Positions 47,105 through 59,829 are shown, counted from the stretch's first letter. The stretch: DNA of 64,000 nt from Solen grandis (GCA_021229015.1 CM037792.1:4411136-4475135); one strand, 5' to 3'. Notes: generated by a model not told the origin, from the letters alone. Made by a program: numbers and translations.

Positions 47105-47263
47105 ACGTCATTAGCTCCTTGTGTAACATAACTAAACGGCAAACTTAATACACCGGAAATCCGAATTCTAAGTACTCGTATAATATTACACCGGATATTT
47201 ATACATCTTTATATTGCCTATATCAGCCTTGTCATTTGCTGTTTTGCTGTGTTTGGAAGTAGA

Positions 47264-50200
47264 ATGCAAAATGAATTCCTCTCCGTGGCTCTTGTTGCCA
47301 TATCAACAGCGTTTGTACTCGGAGACAGCGACTGGCCGCTGGACTGGAAGGTAAATTGTTTATATTTCTATAACAGTAAATTGTAGTTGTTCAATTTTGT
47401 TTGAAATATTCCGGCTTGGTTTATTGAGACAGAAAGATAACCAAATGAAATAAATTACTTAAATAATAATGTATGCAAGTAATGTTCACATAGCAGGGGC
47501 AATACTTTTTTGCTAGTGGCCTCTTTTTATGCCCCGAGATCTGTGGGGGGGGGGGGGCAATTGTTTTGCCCTGTCTGTTGGTTTGCTAGTTGGTTTGTCA
47601 GCAATTTAACATTGGCCAAGGTATTGACTTGAAACTTCATATATAATAAGAATGTGACCAGGAAAAGTGCAGCTACTAAGAACCATAACTCTATCTGGCC
47701 CAGGTTTGGAAGTATCTCCCCTTTTTTCTTTTTCTTTTTGTCGGGAGCATAACTTATAAACTATACAAAGTTTTTATTTTTTCATAGTAAGACTTATTTG
47801 CAAATGCAACCTGCTGCTTGCCAAACTTAATGATATAAGTGTCCTTCGTGGTAAGAGTGTCCTTTATTGTGCTTGTATACTTCTTTAAAAGTTATTGCCA
47901 GCCACAGTGCAAGATAGGCTGCAGTTGGTGACTGCGACACCTTTATCCACGTTGTTAAAACGCAATAAAGATACTTTTGAAATGCTTACAAATAATTATA
48001 ATCATGTCTATACACTATGTTTGTTACTGATTTAAGTCAAATGCCTATATTTGATAACAAAATTGATGTCCATTCGTTTTTGTTTTTTTTTAATCTTTAA
48101 TTTCAAAATGGCCACCTCTGTTGTTATTGTTATTTACTAGTTTAAATTAAGACAAGGAGACAATAAATCAACTATAACAAAAAGTTCTTATCATGCACCG
48201 GAATATAAGATTGATAGACAATATCATTAGGGTAGGGAGAGCGTATTCACTGACGTTTACAATGAAATTCCCTTTTCAAAATCAAACTTGTGTAGTACAA
48301 TGTAATTCGGACATCTTTTTTTTATCCTCATAAATCATCGATGGGGTTGCTGTTTGTCAACTTCGCAAAGTAACAATTAAAAATTGTGATTGAACCACAA
48401 ACAGCCTCCTGTAGTGTGATATCGAAAGTAGGAGCTGATTGATCTATTTCAACTGATTCTGCCCAAAAAGAGTCAGAGGCTCTACGAGTTCTAAAATGAA
48501 AAGACATTGAGATTATTGATCATTATTCAGAATATTTTAGTCATGACATTGCCAATCTCATATTACTAGTCAACACCTTAAATTATATAAATAACTGTAT
48601 TTCTTTATATGTGTTAATTTACTGACTGTTACATAGTTGTGCAGTTAAATGAACGAAAATTTAAAGTTATAAAGAATATACATTCAATATCTTTGGTTCA
48701 TGAAGCAATATATTGTGGTACGTATAGCAATACTGTGCTAGGTATCGCAATATATCGTGGTACACTTCTGGCGTATCGTGACAACCCTACACGGTAATGA
48801 CTTGAAACTCAAAATAGAAATAGATGGTGAGATTGGAAAGTGCAGTAACCAAGAACCGTAATTCTACATGGACCAGTTTCTTTAATGATCTTCCTTTATT
48901 TAATTTGAAAATGAATTTCTGTCCAGAGAATAATACAATATACTTGAAAACTTTACAAGGAATTGACTTGAAACTTCATATAATAAGTAGATGACAACTA
49001 GGAATAATGCAGTGACTCAGAACCATAACTCTACCAAGTCTGGTTTTTAATAATCTCCCTTTATTTTATATCAATTTTTGTCAAGAACATAACTCCGGAA
49101 CTATTCAAGGTATTGATTTGAAACTTAAATTATAGCAGAAGTCTAATGATTATGAAATAGAACTCTGTCGGACTTTATTTATTTTTTTTAAATTAGCTCC
49201 CGTCATTTCTTAATGCTTTTTTGTCCTGAGCATTACTCCGTTACTATATGGAGGAAAGCTATATGTTTGATATACTTACTCCACTCATGAATGACTTTCA
49301 GTTGACATCATTTTTTTTTGACATCTGATCTGCTCAGACGGGGACGTAATGTTTTTCGAACACATCTTGTTTATTTATTATTTTTCTATTAAATATGAAT
49401 ACAATCTTAAAATTTTGAAACTAGGTTTACATTTGCTATATTATTATATTTAGTTCAGATAAAAAAAAAATCGCATAAGCAAAGATATTTATAAATAAAT
49501 TGAATATGAAGCATTATAATATAAATATCACATCCCCCCAGAATGTTCACCCGAGACAAGTTTTTCTTGTTTCTACTAACAAAACCTCAAATTGTGCTTG
49601 ATTAATCTCTTAATGTTTAATGAAGCCCACATAATGAAATATTCAATGAAAGAATACGGGAAATACCCCCAAAGCCTTAGCTGTTCAGACAGGGCAAAAT
49701 AGTGAGAAAAATGGGCGGAGCTTGTTCTGAAACATACTGGTCATTAAAATCGCGGATGTTTCGGAGTACATGGGGTGTTTCAGAAGTTCATAAACTTTTG
49801 CTATAGATTGAATAAATCTTGATGCTCGTAGAGGAGATAGGAAGAAAATCCACGAACTTCTGAAAAAAAATAATAAAAAAAACCTTGTATGTTAATTTTA
49901 TGCGGACGTTGTTTGAAGTTAAATATAGAACAACACAGCCACAACATGTATTTTTATCTAATAGAATCTTTTCTGTAAATAAGGCTTTTCTCATGGTCTT
50001 TCAGGGATGAAATTCACACAAGCATATATGTTGTAGGTGCATTCGGATTTCACTCAAACAGCTATAAGATACTGGGACTTTAATTACGCCTAATTTGATC
50101 GTTTCAGATGACGACCTAGATACGATGTCCTTTGATTACGGCAAATGCAAGTGTGACGAAATGTGCATCTGCAAAACAACAACAACCGCCGGAGATAAAC

Positions 50201-51105
50201 GTAGATATATATACGCTTATACTCGTACATCTATTAGTGGATCATCATATTTTACGCAGAGAGCATTAATAATAAAATGTAAAATCGATATTTTCGGAAT
50301 GAAGCATGGCATTTTCCCATATGGTTCGAAGTGTAAAAAGTTCCATACGATAATAGAAATAAACCTCGAGCTGGGCAAAGTGTTTCAGACAACCACTCCT
50401 CGGTTGGTCGTTATTTACTTATCTAAATGATGAACTGGAATTTTTATAACACAAATATAATGCCTATATTTCACATATTTCCAAACGTTTTTTGTTGCAG
50501 TCGATCTTGAAGTCTCCTTCGAGGAACTAGAAAATGGCCGTACAAAGGTAGATTTGTTCATCATGGTCACCATGTAATGTTATCCTCAATAAAAGTGATT
50601 TATCTATTTTCTCTCTTTTTTTCATTTCCCCGTGGTAATGATTTAGTCACCTTCTCTCATTTTATCCCACCTTCGTAGTGATTTAATATTTTCTTTAGAT
50701 ATATCTTAGACATTGCAATATATCAAAATTTCGTCTAAAATATTGAAATCTATCGCAGCTAGATATCCGGAGCAAGTTTTAATTTGATGCCAGTATACGT
50801 TTATGTTCACAGATGACAAATATAGAAAAGGTTCCGATAGCACGTGTTATTCAGGGAACAAGTACTGCTTTGAAGTCAGTGTCGAGGCAGAAACGGACGA
50901 CCGACCCTTATTTGGATGTATTAAGGAGACCGTGCCACACAAAATCAAAATTGGGTGCTTCCGTCCTCCCCTGAAGGAGATGACAACCGCTTTCGATGCT
51001 CAAGAACAAGTTATTTCGACGACGGTTACACACGGTGTTGCGTCATTTTTGCTATACAGCCGAGCGGTTACATTCATTGGTGTTTTTTCCTCGATATATA
51101 TATGA
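47264..51105 (+). pseudogene. Secreted cysteine-rich protein, copy 2, as assembled disrupted
   Basis: Exon 1 (47264-47350) encodes MQNEFLSVALVAISTAFVLG, a typical signal-peptide core, then DSDWPL. One G is missing (CTGGAC versus CTGGGAC in copy 3), changing the exon from phase 1 to phase 0, so the join to exon 2 would hit a stop at once. Exon 2 is about 50108-50402; an extra T in GTGTTTCAG shifts the frame near its end. Exon 3 (from 50501) is cut: about 200 bp covering the two sequons and the donor are replaced by a short filler giving VTM then TAA (50575-50577), with AATAAA at 50588. Exon 4 (50813-51105) is intact, ends SSIYI, and is followed by AATAAA at 51130. Three independent defects argue for a pseudogene; two are single-base and could be sequencing errors. 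Confidence 0.65.
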
Positions 51106-51129
51106 AGAATGTTTCATGTTTTGCCACAC

Positions 51130-51135
51130 AATAAA
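51130..51135 (+). terminator. Poly(A) signal AATAAA, copy 2
   Basis: Located 25 bases after the exon 4 stop codon, conserved in position in copy 3. This supports exon 4 as the terminal exon. Confidence 0.6.
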
Positions 51136-52253
51136 AGGTCAAGGACGTGCGTAAAGTTAAAAAGCAAAAGAAAAACAACAACAGTATTTCCATTTATTTT
51201 AAGAGCAAAACTAAATTTATTTAATATTAAAACGGTTTTTTAATTGTAATTTATAACACGCAGAGTTGCTCGAATTATACTATTATATAATAGAAAACGT
51301 CCGAAATTGCTGTATATTGATATTTGGTCGTTAACGTCTTATATTGAGAAAGACGTCTAAGTAATTTCTTAGATGTAGTGCAAAAATCATTCAGATGGCG
51401 GTTTCACATGTAAATATTCCTGATAATATTAATCGTTATCTTCTGTGCAGTGAAGTTCACGAGTAGTTCAGTTGATTGCAAAGGTAAGACAGGAATCGCC
51501 GCTCTTAGAAAAAAATCTTATTAATTATCCATTATCTATATTTCCTACATATTCGTGGTTAAAGTTGTGATATCAATAAATGTTGATGCCTTTACATGAA
51601 AAGTTAATTAAACAATAAAGAAAATGATACATAAATGAAAAAAAAAATCGCAACAATATTAGCAAAGCAGCCGAAATATAGGAAGTGCCACAAGTCGTTT
51701 TCAACAGAGACAACGTCCTGAGCGTTGCGTTGCTTTGAATGTTCTAGCGCATTTTATTTACGCATTTTTTACTCAGAATGTTCTGATGTACTTAAATATG
51801 TATAATGTCGCTATATTATTTGCAAAATTCATACAATATTAAATTGATGTTACTTGTTCTGTAGAGGAATAAAGATGTTTGTATACTTCATGGTCTGTTC
51901 ATATACATATATTCTGATTTGTTCTAGCAATATGCCACCTGTAATGGCGGAATTTTATCCCATTTGTAAATACATGTACTGTCAAACCTTTGCTAAGTTC
52001 TATCTCCGAAAAATAACCACTATTATGTAACCTGTTGCTAAAGAATGCCATTACATGTATTTTCTTCCCGAAAAACAAAAAGATAAGGTAAATTAATCCA
52101 TGCTGACTTGGAGACCACCTGTCAAAACCACAACTTTTGCATTTCTTATTCGTGGTCTTTACAAACAGGTTTGACTGTGAACTTTATAAATATAAATATA
52201 TCAATTATAAGTTATATTCCAGTTGTTGTTGTTGCTGTTATTGCCGATGGCGC

Positions 52254-52369
52254 TGATTTTCCGTAAGGCTTCCTCACATGAAACATCCGAAGTCCCTACC
52301 GGGATTCGAACCCACAGCGGTGAGGGGCTGAGAGATTTGTAGTCCACGACTGTAACTGCTCGGCCACGG
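52254..52369 (-). repeat. tRNA-derived SINE (unit 2 copy)
   Basis: Same SINE and same truncation as at 45720-45833, so it was present before the duplication. The B box GGGTTCGAATCCC and A box TGGCCGAGCAG are unchanged. Confidence 0.65.
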
Positions 52370-53347
52370 TATAATCTCCATTCTAATAACTCCAGATTTC
52401 ATTCGCATGCTATTGTCTTACAATTAATGTTTGTATAAAATTAAACAGTAACTGATGGTTCAAAAGTAGTTTTATGGCATTTAATACTGTTTTTCTGAAA
52501 ACAGAATTTCCATTGCTCCGTAATATTGGCATTGCTCCATATATGTATAATCTCCAATTTAATAAATCTAAGGTTATTGACATGCTATTGCCTTAAAATT
52601 AATGCTTATATAAAATAAAACAGTAATTGATGGTTTAAAAGTAGTTTTATGGCATTTAATATTGCTTTTCTGAAAATAAATTTCAATTGCTCCATGATAT
52701 TTCCATTGCGTCCACTGCTCCATAATTTTCCATTGCGTGTTTTAGGCCAACCGTAATGTGACTGGGTATGGAATCCTTACACGGCATCACATTGCATTAT
52801 ATATTTCTAATGAAAACAAAGTCTTCAACGGACTGAAATAGGTCGTTTGGACGTTATACCCAAACACACAAACAGGTGACGTCTTAAGGACGTTCCAGCG
52901 GGTAACAGCTGATTTTGATTTTGGTAAAAAAAATTTTTTTTGAATTTCTCATTTATTTTAAGTACAATGATATAAGAAAGCCCAAATTTTAAGATTCGTG
53001 TGTTAAGAATATCATCAAAAGTATATTTGCCAAATTTTGAAGGTACAAAAGTCACATTTTAGTGTTTTTATGCAAATTTGGCTAAAATTTCAATAAAAAG
53101 GCAGTTTAAGTTAAAAAAACAAATCTGGTGAGGTATGTATTTTTTTACATTTTCAGAAAGCATTTATATCAGAGAAATGACTCTGAAAAAATAAAGGAAA
53201 TCTGTCCGTTGAAATTTTTTTTATATAGAAAAATATATATAAAAATTCCCAGATTTGGGATAGTTTTTGTATACATTTTGGTCCGGGCACAAATGAGATT
53301 TTATGCCCGTTTTGTATTTTAAATGATTATTTGACAGTATTTTTATG

Positions 53348-53377
53348 TGTAACTTATAGAATACACTATAAGTTACA
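53348..53377. other. Perfect 12-bp hairpin, unit 2 flank
   Basis: TGTAACTTATAG and CTATAAGTTACA arms, identical to 46660-46689. Confidence 0.8.
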
Positions 53378-53627
53378 AATGGTGATAAATATATTGTTAA
53401 AATATCATTTTAATATGTTGTTACAGTATTTAGAAACGAAATCTTTCTTTTTTTTAATGCCGTTTTTTTCAACAAATTTTAGAAAAGCCAAGCTTGATCT
53501 CTAAAACAAGTATTGTGACCCCCTATTTTTAATTCATATATCTTTTAGTTAAAGTCTAAAGTATTTATATGCAATTTTTTAGAAAAATCTGTCCGTTAGA
53601 AAAAAAACCCGCTGAAACGCCTTTAAG

Positions 53628-53775
53628 CAATCTGACTAAAGTCATCTCCTATATCAATCTGACTAAAGTACAGATCTTCCTACGGTAATGTAGCGTGGCG
53701 TATATATAGGAGATGACTTTAGTCAGATTGCTCCTATATATACGCCACGGTACATACCGTAGATAAGACAGATTG
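53628..53775. mobile_element. Nested MITE upstream of copy 3
   Basis: Same arrangement as 46957-47104: inner copy 53655-53730, target duplication CTCCTATAT on both sides (53646-53654 and 53731-53739), outer inverted copy ending at 53775. The nesting therefore predates the tandem duplication. Confidence 0.85.
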
Positions 53776-53918
53776 ACGTCATTAGCTCCTTGTGTAACAT
53801 CTTAATACACCGAAATCCGAATTCTAAGTACTCGTATAATATTACACCGGATATTTATACATCTTATATTGCCTATATCAGCCTTGTCATTTGCTGTTTT
53901 GCTGTGTTTGGAAGTAGA

Positions 53919-56900
53919 ATGCAAAATGAATTCCTCTCCGTGGCTCTTGTTGCCATATCAACAGCGTTTGTACTCGGAGACAGCGACTGGCCGCTGGGAC
54001 TGGAAGGTAAATTGTTTATATTTCTATAACAGTAAATTGTATAAACAGTAAATGCAACCTGTTGCTTGCCAAACTTAATGATATAAGTGTCCTTCGTGGT
54101 AAGAGTGTCCTTTATTGTGCTTGTATACTTCTTTAAAAGTTATTGTCAGCTGCAGTGCAAGTAAGGCTGCAGATGGTGACTGCGACACCTTTATCCACGT
54201 TGTTAAAACGCAATAAAGATACTTTTGAAATGCTTACAAATAATTATAATCATGTCTATACACTATTTTTGTTACTGATTTTAATTCAAATGCCTATATT
54301 TGATAACAAAATTGATGTCCATTCGTTTTTTGTTTTTTTTAATCTTTAATTTCAAAATGGCCGCCTCCATCGTGATTGTTATTTACTAGTTTAAAAATGA
54401 AGACAGGGAGACAAAAAAATCAACTGTGACAAAAAGTTCTTATCATGCACCGGAATATAAGATTGATAGACAATATCATTAGGGTAGGGAGAGCGTATTC
54501 ACTGACGTTTACAATGAAATTCCCTTTTCAAAATTCAAACTTGTGTAGTACAATGTAATTCGGACATCTTTTTTTTATCCTCATAAATCATCGATGGGGT
54601 TGCTGTTTGTCAACTTCGCAAAGTAACAATTAAAAATAGTGATTGAACCACAAACAGCCTCCTGTAGTGTGATATCGAAAGTAGGAGCTGATTGATCTAT
54701 TTCAACTGATTCTGCCCAAAAAGAGTCAGAGGCTCTACGAGTTCTAAAATGAAAAGACATTGAGATTATTGATCATTATTCAGAATATTTTAGTCATGAC
54801 ATTGCCAATCTCATATTACTAGTCAACACCTTAAATTATATAAATAACTGTATTTCTTTTATATGTGTTAATTTACTGACTGTTACATATTTGTGCAGTT
54901 AAATGAACGAAAATTTAAAGTTATAAAGAATATACATTCATATCTTTGGTTCATGAAGCAATATATCGTGGTACGTATCGCAATACGGTGCTAGCGTATC
55001 GCAATATATCGTGGTACACTTTTGGCGTATCGTGACAACCCTACACGGTATTGACTTGAAACTCAAAATAGAAATAGATGGTGAGATTGGAAAGTGCAGT
55101 AACCAAGAACCGTAATTCTACATGGACCAGTTTCTTTAATGATCTTCCTTTATTTAATTTGAAAATGAATTTCTGTCCAGAGAATAATACAATATACTTG
55201 AAAACTTTACAAGGAATTGACTTGAAACTTCATATATAAATAGATGACAACTAGGAATAATGCAGTGACTCAGAACCATAACTCTACCAAGTCTGGTTTT
55301 TAATTATCTCCCTTTATTTTCATTAATATTTTTTTCTTGGGAGCAAAACTAATAAACAAAAGACCGTAAGGACTTGAAACTTAAATATAGCAGAAGTTAA
55401 TGATTATGAAATAGAACTCTGTCGGACTCTATTTATTTTTTTTTAAATTAGCTCCCGTCATTTCTTAATGATTTTTTGTCCTGAGCATTACTCCGTTACT
55501 ATATGGAGGAAAGCTATATGTTTGATATACTTACTCCACTCATGAATGACTTTCAGTTGACATCATTTTTTTTGACATCTGACCTGCTCAGACGGGGACG
55601 TAATGTTTTTCGAACACATCTTGTTTATTTATTATTTTTCTATTAAATATGAATACAATCTTAAAATTTTGAAACTAGGTTTACATTTGCTATATTATTA
55701 TATTTAGTTCACATTTAAAAAAAATCACATAAGCAAAGATATTTATAAATAAATTGAATATGAAGCATTATAATATAAATATCACATCCCCCCAGAATGT
55801 TCACCCGAGACAAGTTTTTCTTGTTTCTACTAACAAAACCTCAAATTGTGCTTGATTAATCTCTTATTGTTTAATGAAGCCCACATAATGAAATATTCAA
55901 TGAAAGAATACGGGAAATACCCCCAAAAGCCTTAGCTGTTCAGACAGGGCAAAATAGTGAGAAAAATGGGCGGAGCTTGTTCTGAAACATACTGGTCATT
56001 AAAATCGCGGATGTTTCGGAGTACACGGGGGTGTTTCAGAAGTTCATAAACTTTTGCTATAGATTGAATAAATCTTGATGCTCGTAGAGGAGATAGGAAG
56101 AAAATCCACGAACTTCTGAAAAAAATAATAAAAAAAACCTTGTATGTTAATTTTATGCGGACGTTGTTTGAAGTTAAATATAGAACAAGACAGCCACAAC
56201 ATGTATTTTTATCTAATAGAATCTTTTCTGTAAATTAGGCTTTTCTCATGGGCTTTCAGGGATGAAATTCACACAAGCATATATGTTGTAGGTGCATTCG
56301 GATTTCACTCTAACAGCTATAAGATACTGGGACTTTAATTACGCCTGATTTGATCGTTTCAGATGACGACCTAGATACGATGTCCTTTGATTACGGCAAA
56401 TGCAAGTGTGACGAAATGTGCATCTGCAAAACAACAACAACCGCCGGAGATAAACGTAGATATATATAACGCTTATACTCGTACATCTATTAGTGGATCA
56501 TCATATTTTACGCAGAGAGCATTAATAATAAAATGTAAAATCGATATTTTCGGAATGAAGCATGCCATTTTCCCATATGGTTCGAAGTGTAAAAAGTTCC
56601 ATACGATAATAGAAATAAACCTCGAGCTGGGCAAAGTGTTCAGACAACAACTCCTCGGTTGGTCGTTATTTACTTATCTAAATGATGAACTGGAATTTTT
56701 ATAACACAAATATAATGCCTATATTTCACATATTTCCAAACGTTTTTTGTTGCAGTCGATCTTGAAGTCTCCTTCGAGGAACTAGAAAATGGCCGTACAA
56801 AGGTAGATTTGTTCATCATGGTCACCACAGAAAACGGGACAATCCGTTCCAATTCAACAAGCATATGTAAACTTTTTGACATCTCCTCTTCTCTCTTTTC

Positions 56901-57543
56901 AGCCCTACCCTCCCTTCCTCTTTAAACCACCTGCATACCTTTCTATTAGATTCATTTCGTATTTATTTCCCCATTTCTCGTTTTCCGTTTATCACTTCTT
57001 TATTATTTTTGTTTTACTATAGGATATATTTCGTGATTTATCTATTTTCTCTCTTTTTTTCATTTCCCCGTGGTAATGATTTAGTCACCTTCTCTCATTT
57101 TATCCCACCTTCGTAGTGATTTAATATTTTCTTTAGATATATCTTAGACATTGCAATATATCAAATTTTCGTCTAAAATATTGAAATCTATCGCAGCTAG
57201 ATATCCGGAGCAAGTTTTAATTTGATGCCAGTATACGTTTATGTTCACAGATGACAAATATAGAAAAGGTTCCGATAGCACGTGTTATTCAGGGAACAAG
57301 TACTGCTTTGAAGTCAGTGTCGAGGCAGAAACGGACGACCGACCCTTATTTGGATGTATTAAGGAGACCGTGCCACACAAAATCAAAATTGGGTGCTTCC
57401 GTCCTCCCCTGAAGGAGATGACAACCGCTTTCGATGCTGAAGAACAAGTTACTTCGACGACGGTTACACACGGTGTTGCGTCATTTTTGCTATACAGCCG
57501 AGCGGTTACATTCATTGGTGTTTTTTCCTCGATATATATATGA
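53919..57543 (+). pseudogene. Secreted cysteine-rich protein, copy 3, one frameshift
   Basis: Exon 1 (53919-54006, 88 bp, phase 1, donor GAAG|GTAAAT) is intact: hydrophobic core FLSVALVAISTAFVLG then DSDWPLGLE. Exon 2 (56363-56657) carries one extra A in AGATATATATAACGC, which gives an in-frame TAA just after DKRRYI. The rest of exon 2 is normal but out of frame. Exon 3 (56756-56866) has the two sequons NGT and NST and donor T|GTAAAC. Exon 4 (57251-57543) has the four-Cys pattern and ends in hydrophobic VASFLLYSRAVTFIGVFSSI, which could be a membrane or GPI-attachment tail, with AATAAA at 57568. This is the most complete copy; the single base lies in a TA run, a place where long-read errors are common, so it may be functional. 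Exon 1 splices to a 5' extended frame if translation starts earlier, but 53919 puts the signal peptide at the N-terminus. Confidence 0.65.
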
Positions 57544-57567
57544 AGAATGTTTCATGTTTTGCCACAC

Positions 57568-57573
57568 AATAAA
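57568..57573 (+). terminator. Poly(A) signal AATAAA, copy 3
   Basis: Lies 24 bases after the stop codon at 57541-57543, in the same context (CCACACAATAAA) as copy 2. Copy 1 lacks it. Confidence 0.6.
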
Positions 57574-58322
57574 GGGTCAAGGACGTGCGTAAAGTTAAAA
57601 AGCAAAAGAAAAACAACAGTATTTCCATTTATTTTAAGAGAAAGACGTCTAAGTAATTTCTTAGATGTAGTGCAAAAATCATTCAGATGGCGGTTTCACA
57701 TGTAAATGTTCCTGATAATATTAATCGTTTATCTTTCTGTGCAGTGAAGTTCACGAGTAGTTCAGTTGATTGCAAAAGTATTTTGGTATTGAGTAAACAT
57801 TCTTTGAATTTGATTTGAATTTTCCCAGGTAAGACAGGAATCGCCGCTCTTAGAAAAAAATCTTATTAATTATCCATTATCTATATTTCCTACATATTCG
57901 TGCTTAAAGTTGTGATATCAATAAATGTTGATGCCTATACATGAAAAGTTAATTAAACAATAAAGAAAATGATACATAAATGAAAAAAAAATCGCAACAA
58001 TATTAGCAAAACAGCCGAAATATAGGAAGTGCCACAAGTCGTTTTCAACAGAGACAACGTCCTGAGCGTTGCAATGCTTTGAATGTTCTGGCGCATTTTA
58101 TTTACGCATTTTTTTACTCGGAATGTTCCGATGTACTTTAATATGTATAATGTCGCTATATTATTCGCAAAATTCATACATTATTTGATTGATGTTACTT
58201 GTTCTGTAGAGGAATAATAATGTTTGTATACTTCATGGTCTGTTCATATACATATATTCTGATTTGTTGTAGCAATATGCCACCTGTAATTGCGGAATTT
58301 TGTCCCATTTGTAAATACATGT

Positions 58323-59398
58323 GCTAACAGGTTAAAATATCCTGTCAGTGAAGTAATACTGTGAATCTGTAGATTTAATTGTTGATTGTCCAACTATGCC
58401 CCGGTATATGGTTAATTATGTTGAGGAACTGTAGGAACTCTCACACGATGATGAATAAGTCCTTTTGTGATTAATGAGATTTAATTTTCTTCTTTTCCTT
58501 TTCTTTCTGTGGCAATCCACAAATTCAAATAACAACAATAATATAAGTTACATAAATGTCCGTAAATCAAAAAATCAGTTAATAAGTTTCGTTAATAATT
58601 TTCGTTAATAATTTTCGTTAGGAAATCCTAAATAGAGGTCCTTCCTCTTAGAAAGCCAAAATTCGAATCCTTAACTTTTCACAAAGAAAAGTTTCGTCTA
58701 CGCGGGACGGGGGTGACAGACAAGCCACGTGACCAGTTTAATGCGATTAGCGATTAATTGCGCAATGTGTGAAATGCAGACACGCTAAACATGCCATGAT
58801 ACCCTGGCGTTTTTATAACACTTATCTATGACAGATAGACAAAGAATGTATCACGTGGCTGAGACGAAATGTCGAAAGAAAGATAGTTTGAATAAAAAAT
58901 TGCTTAACTATTGCATCATATAAAATATCCATATTTCTTTCCGAATTTAATTATAGAAAAACAAATAATTGTAACAGTTTTAAGTACAAAGCTACTGGTA
59001 AAATATGAGAAATATTTTACCGGTGTAGCATATCCTACCGCCCCGGGAAAAATAATCGCGTCCTCGCGATTCAATAAAACATATACGGTCTTAAATAAAC
59101 ATAAAAATACACAATAAGAATACAATTCAATTTTTGCTTAGTATTACGTGGAAATGTTGTATAAAAGCAATGAAAAGTACATGCACATTATGTCAAAAGC
59201 GAAAGAAATTGTGCACAAGTTATTGATGAATGGTCAGATTATTTTGAATAGTAATTACAAGCAATATAAAAAGATATTTCAATTTACAAATGTTCTGTCG
59301 CAGGAATAAATTATGTGTCCATGGTCACTGCCATTCGTTTATTAAAATGAATGGTGGTAACGATATTGCTGCTGGTGATTGTAGGGGTCCTGTTTTTG
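58323..59398. mobile_element. Insertion of about 1.07 kb specific to tandem unit 3
   Basis: Units 1 and 2 read TAAATACATG directly into TACTGTCAAACC; in unit 3 these are separated by about 1.07 kb. The insert begins near GCTAACAGG and ends near CCTGTTTTT, giving only a 6-bp inverted match (AACAGG/CCTGTT). It contains GACGGGGGTGACAGACAAGC and CACGTGGCTGAGACGAAATG. No coding region is recognised and no clear target duplication is seen, so the type is unknown. Confidence 0.55.
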
Positions 59399-59725
59399 TA
59401 CTGTCAAACCTTTGCTAAGTTCTATCTCCGAAAAATAACCACTATTATGTAACCTGTTGCTAAAGAATGCCATTACATGTATTTTTTCCCGAAAAACAAA
59501 AAGATAAGGTAAATTAATCCATGCTGACTTGGAGACCACCTGTCAAAACCACAACATTTACATTTCTTATTCGTGGTCTTTACAGACAGGTTTGACTGTG
59601 AACTTTATAATATATAAATATATCAATTATACGTTATATTCCAGTTGTTGTTGTTGCTGTTATTGCCGATGGCGCTGATTTTCCGTATTACATGACAGAT
59701 TTGAACAGGTGGTGAAAAAATCAAT

Positions 59726-59797
59726 GACTCGACTGGGACTCGAACTCAGGGCCTCAGGAATACCGTTCCTGCACTCTATCGACTGAGCTATCAAGTC
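59726..59797 (-). tRNA. tRNA-Thr(GGT)-like sequence, probably pseudogene or SINE head
   Basis: On the minus strand 72 nt fold as a cloverleaf: acceptor GACTTGA with TCGAGTC (one G-T pair), D stem GCTC/GAGT, anticodon stem CAGGA/TCCTG (perfect), loop ACGGTAT, T stem CTGAG/CCCAG (one mismatch). A box TAGCTCAGTCGATAG and B box GAGTTCGAGTCCC are present. The anticodon position reads GGT (Thr), but base 33 is C rather than the near-universal T, so it is unlikely to be a working tRNA. Confidence 0.6.
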
Positions 59798-59829
59798 ACA
59801 TTTCTTGCCTATTGATTTATCACCAAATA

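Larger units (their letters stand above)
46957..53627 (+). repeat. Tandem unit 2 of the secreted-protein cluster, about 6.67 kb
   Basis: Runs from the nested MITE to the next nested MITE. It has an insertion of about 430 bp in intron 1 (47387-47812) absent from unit 3, containing a TATGCCCCGAGATCTGTGGG repeat and a 14-G run. It lacks one of the monomers of about 165 bp present in unit 1. Confidence 0.85.
53628..59690 (+). repeat. Tandem unit 3 of the secreted-protein cluster
   Basis: Collinear with unit 2 except for loss of the 430-bp intron 1 insertion, a 51-bp insertion at 57777-57827, and an insertion of about 1.07 kb at 58323-59398. Similarity to the other units stops at TTTTCCGTA (about 59687), inside the SINE position, which marks the end of the tandem array. 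Confidence 0.8.
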
